A stretch of DNA of 8,735 nt. It comes from Bacillota bacterium. GTDB lineage: Bacteria; Bacillota; Clostridia; Lachnospirales; Lachnospiraceae. This document shows, piece by piece, positions 6,620 to 8,735 of the stretch (its first letter is position 1; every line of letters starts with the position of its first letter). The translations under genes and the position numbers were made by a program. Location of the stretch: positions 1-8,735 of the forward strand of contig JAFADH010000092.1 of the NCBI GenBank assembly GCA_023424995.1, given 5' to 3'. The notes beneath the pieces are model-generated. The model saw nothing but the letters and a program-made list of their open reading frames with translations, did not search any database and was not told the origin of the DNA.

Positions 6620-8095
6620 TCATTTATCCTCCTTCACAATGGATCTCTTATTCATATCCTGAACCTTTGCACTGATAATTCTTGTGACGACTGTCATTAC
6701 AAATACCAACAGGATCAAGCCAAAGAAGAGAAATACAAAGTGTTCTCTCATCCATTCATTCCGAAGCTCCTTCTTCACTTCCGAATAGTAATGAGGGGCT
6801 ACCTCGCTGCGTTCAAAATAATACTTTGCGGTCTTAAAATCACCTTCTTCATAATAGGCCATTCCCAAGCCCAATAACGCCCATTCAAAATTACCGTCCA
6901 TCTTAACGATTTCTTCGAACAGCTCTTTGCTCTCTTTATAATAACCGTCCTCGAACAATGAAAATGCTTTTATGCTTAACTCTCCGAAATAGGTAGGTTC
7001 AAATACCGTAATATTCTTCTTGGTATTATCAAGTACCAGTATCCTGCCATGCAGGGTCTCAATGGCAACCGGATTCAGGAAACGGCCCAGGGTCGAGCCG
7101 CTGCCTCCGAAGATAGCCAGCTGCCCTCCTGTATTATCGTATTGGTAAATCCTCTTGTTTCCCTTATCGAGTGCGTATATAAAATGGTTCTCGTCTACAT
7201 CCAGATCCACATAGACAGTCAGCCACCGCACGTCTTCGCCTGAAAAATCCGGCATATCCCCCCACAGATACCAGCCGTCCAGAATATTCTTCCCCAGCGG
7301 ATTCAGTTTTTTTATCATGTCATCCTCCGAAGGATCATCGCTGTAGGCAGTCACCGTATATACAAAACCTTCCTCATCAATATCAAAGTTGGCAAACTCC
7401 ACCGGAATAAAGTTCTGCATCCTTTGCCTTTGCTCCTCCGATGCAAAGTTACGCAGGGTCAGCTCAAATAACCTCCTCAGGGTCAGAACCACCTTATTTC
7501 TTCCATAGAATCCGAGAAACCTGCCTGCTTCATCAATCATATAAGCACCCTGGTTGGAATTCTCCGACAGGATATATACGATATTCCTGCTGTCTACGAT
7601 AACCTTTCTCGGAAGAAACGGAACCGACGCACCGAACAAGTCAGATTCCGGCCGGGCAATAACCCTTCTGATCTCACCGGCATCATCCGCGACGATTACT
7701 CTTTGATTCGCCTTATCTGCTATATATAGACAACCGTCCGTATGTACGAAGATTCCTTCCGCACCCGTGATGCTTTCCTCTCTGCCGTCCAGACGAAAGG
7801 AGTCAATTATCTTAATCAGCTCGAATTCCTCATTCAAGACCACTACCCGGCTGTTGCCCGAATCCAGAATATAAATCAGGCTGTTATGATCAACAAATAA
7901 ATCCATCGGGTTATTCAGATCTCCTATTCCAAGCTGTCTGCCGTTATAGGCTTCTTCCGCAACATAGCTGTACTGGGAGGGCATGGTATTCCCGAACCAG
8001 TCATAACGGTAATCCGCTCTTGCCCGGGCAGGGGGCTGCAGCAGGCATAATGCCGACACAAGCAGTATCAGCTTCCATACTTTTTTATGTTTCAT
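6620..8095 (-). CDS. Exported NHL-type beta-propeller protein with TPR segment and C-terminal membrane anchor
   Basis: This 491-residue protein has a cleavable signal peptide (1-27, ending Ala-Arg-Ala before Asp28). Six NHL-like propeller blades can be traced at about 62-88, 111-137, 161-178, 234-249, 296-320 and 341-366, each with a VDxxxxIYILDxGNxRVxVL-type strand pattern; the first two and last two are clearest. A helical segment (372-431) contains at least one good TPR, WALLGLGMAYYEEGDFKTAKYYFERSE. One membrane helix (about 452-474) and a short basic tail place the C-terminus in the cytoplasm and the propeller outside. NHL propellers commonly bind carbohydrate, peptide or protein partners; some are enzymes, but no catalytic set is recognised here. 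The start at 8095 has GGAGG five bases upstream. A longer frame to 8128 would overlap the preceding permease gene and lacks a site; it would also put extra charged residues before the signal peptide. A binding or scaffold role beside the transporter is inference. Confidence 0.85.
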   Translation of the reverse strand: MKHKKVWKLILLVSALCLLQPPARARADYRYDWFGNTMPSQYSYVAEEAYNGRQLGIGDLNNPMDLFVDHNSLIYILDSGNSRVVVLNEEFELIKIIDSFRLDGREESITGAEGIFVHTDGCLYIADKANQRVIVADDAGEIRRVIARPESDLFGASVPFLPRKVIVDSRNIVYILSENSNQGAYMIDEAGRFLGFYGRNKVVLTLRRLFELTLRNFASEEQRQRMQNFIPVEFANFDIDEEGFVYTVTAYSDDPSEDDMIKKLNPLGKNILDGWYLWGDMPDFSGEDVRWLTVYVDLDVDENHFIYALDKGNKRIYQYDNTGGQLAIFGGSGSTLGRFLNPVAIETLHGRILVLDNTKKNITVFEPTYFGELSIKAFSLFEDGYYKESKELFEEIVKMDGNFEWALLGLGMAYYEEGDFKTAKYYFERSEVAPHYYSEVKKELRNEWMREHFVFLFFGLILLVFVMTVVTRIISAKVQDMNKRSIVKEDK

Positions 8096-8100
8096 GCTTA

Positions 8101-8105
8101 CCTCC
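8101..8105 (-). promoter_or_regulatory. Ribosome binding site deciding the propeller-gene start
   Basis: GGAGG on the minus strand, five bases before the ATG at 8095 and just after the permease stop codon (8111-8109). It favours 8095 over the in-frame ATG at 8128, which lies inside the permease gene. Confidence 0.83.
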
Positions 8106-8108
8106 GCC

Positions 8109-8735
8109 TTATTCTTTGATACCCGCATGGGCCATGGTTTCCATAATGCTGCTCTGGGTCAGAAGGAATATGAGCACCGGAGGAATCAGCATCACGAGAT
8201 TGGCTGCCGATGCTACTCCCGCACGGGCAATACCTCCCGACTGTATCTGGGCCAGTGCCGTCGGAAACATCTTGAGCGCTTCCTTATATACGAAGTTGCC
8301 TCCCGTCATACTCCACATTCCCTGAAAGGAAAAGATGATCAGGGTCAGCCATGCCGGTTTCACGTTGGGCATTACGATCTTCCAATAGATTCCCAGCTCG
8401 TGCATTCCGTCAATTCTGGCTGCCTCCAGCAGGGAAGTGCTGATCCCCTCCATGAACTGCTTCATCAGGAATAATCCGATGGGGGTCGCCATGGAAGGAA
8501 GCAGCAATGCCCAGTAGGTATTGATCATTCCCAGCTTTGAGATAACAATATACTGCGCAAGGCTTAGGACCCCGCCCGAAAACAGCAGGGAAACCGTAAC
8601 GATCCGGAATAATCCCTTCTTTCCCGGAAAATCATTCTTCGCCAGGGGGTAGGCGGCCATGGAGGATACGATGACATTTCCTGCGGTGCCGACTGCACTG
8701 ACAAATACACTGTTAAAGATATACCGGCTGAAGGG
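8109..8735 (-). CDS. Carbohydrate ABC transporter permease, MalG type (partial, 5' end beyond the window)
   Basis: The reading frame is open to the right edge (first visible residues PFSRYIFNSVFVSAVG), so the 208 residues seen lack the N-terminus, roughly 70-90 residues by comparison with the family. An internal ATG at 8660 is not the true start, because clear family sequence continues upstream of it. Visible features are the loop SMAAYPLAKNDFPGKK (25-40), the EAA loop LLEAARIDGMHELGIYWKIVMPN (102-124) with Gly110 and Met-Pro, and four membrane segments near 45-65, 75-95, 128-145 and 178-193. The C-terminus ETMAHAGIKE is characteristic of one MalG-type subgroup. It differs from the MalG-type protein at 1647-2624 in loop length, EAA loop and C-terminus, so it belongs to a second permease pair whose MalF-type partner should lie to the right. 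It is followed after 13 nt by the propeller gene. Confidence 0.92.
   Translation of the reverse strand, partial: PFSRYIFNSVFVSAVGTAGNVIVSSMAAYPLAKNDFPGKKGLFRIVTVSLLFSGGVLSLAQYIVISKLGMINTYWALLLPSMATPIGLFLMKQFMEGISTSLLEAARIDGMHELGIYWKIVMPNVKPAWLTLIIFSFQGMWSMTGGNFVYKEALKMFPTALAQIQSGGIARAGVASAANLVMLIPPVLIFLLTQSSIMETMAHAGIKE

Noticed and set aside
8045..8047. Possible lipoprotein cysteine (Cys17) in the propeller protein signal peptide
   Set aside because: The residue before Cys17 is Leu, which the lipobox does not allow, while Ala-Arg-Ala at 25-27 is a good ordinary signal peptidase site.
1..8735. CRISPR, insertion sequence, phage, tRNA or riboswitch content
   Set aside because: No repeat arrays, terminal inverted repeats, transposase or integrase motifs, or structured RNA signatures were found; the window is almost fully coding on one strand.

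Overview
The window looks like the chromosome of a Gram-positive Clostridia-type bacterium, most likely Lachnospiraceae or a close relative. The grounds are a lipoprotein signal typical of that group, a Thr/Pro/Ala-rich linker behind the lipid-anchored cysteine, strong AGGAGG-type ribosome binding sites, and moderate GC content. Genus is not resolvable from the sequence alone. All seven genes lie on the minus strand, so transcription runs from high to low coordinates. The set reads as one long operon whose promoter and first genes lie beyond the right edge and which ends at a strong hairpin at about 29-72.

In order of transcription: (1) the 3' part of a MalG-type sugar ABC permease, cut by the right edge; (2) an exported six-bladed NHL-type propeller protein with a TPR segment and a C-terminal membrane anchor; (3) a small polytopic Yip1-family membrane protein; (4) a large membrane-anchored DUF5696 protein with a glycosidase-like barrel; (5) a MalF-type permease; (6) a second MalG-type permease from a different subfamily; (7) a family 1 extracellular solute-binding lipoprotein; then a terminator. 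Genes 1-6 are separated by 1 to 39 nt, several with the ribosome binding site inside the preceding coding region, so they are probably translationally coupled. The one larger gap, 116 nt, precedes the binding protein.

Inferred role: genes 5-7 form a complete carbohydrate importer apart from its ATPase, which is absent here and is probably a shared MsmX-type subunit encoded elsewhere. Gene 1 implies a second permease pair whose MalF partner is off the window. Between the two transporter modules sit three envelope proteins (propeller-TPR, Yip1, DUF5696) of uncharacterised function. Together they suggest a surface carbohydrate capture, trimming and import system. The substrate cannot be read from the sequence.

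For four genes the longest open frame starts too far upstream. Shine-Dalgarno position points to downstream starts at 8095, 5938, 3561 and 2624, and those are used below. No RNA genes, insertion sequences, CRISPR arrays or pseudogenes were seen.
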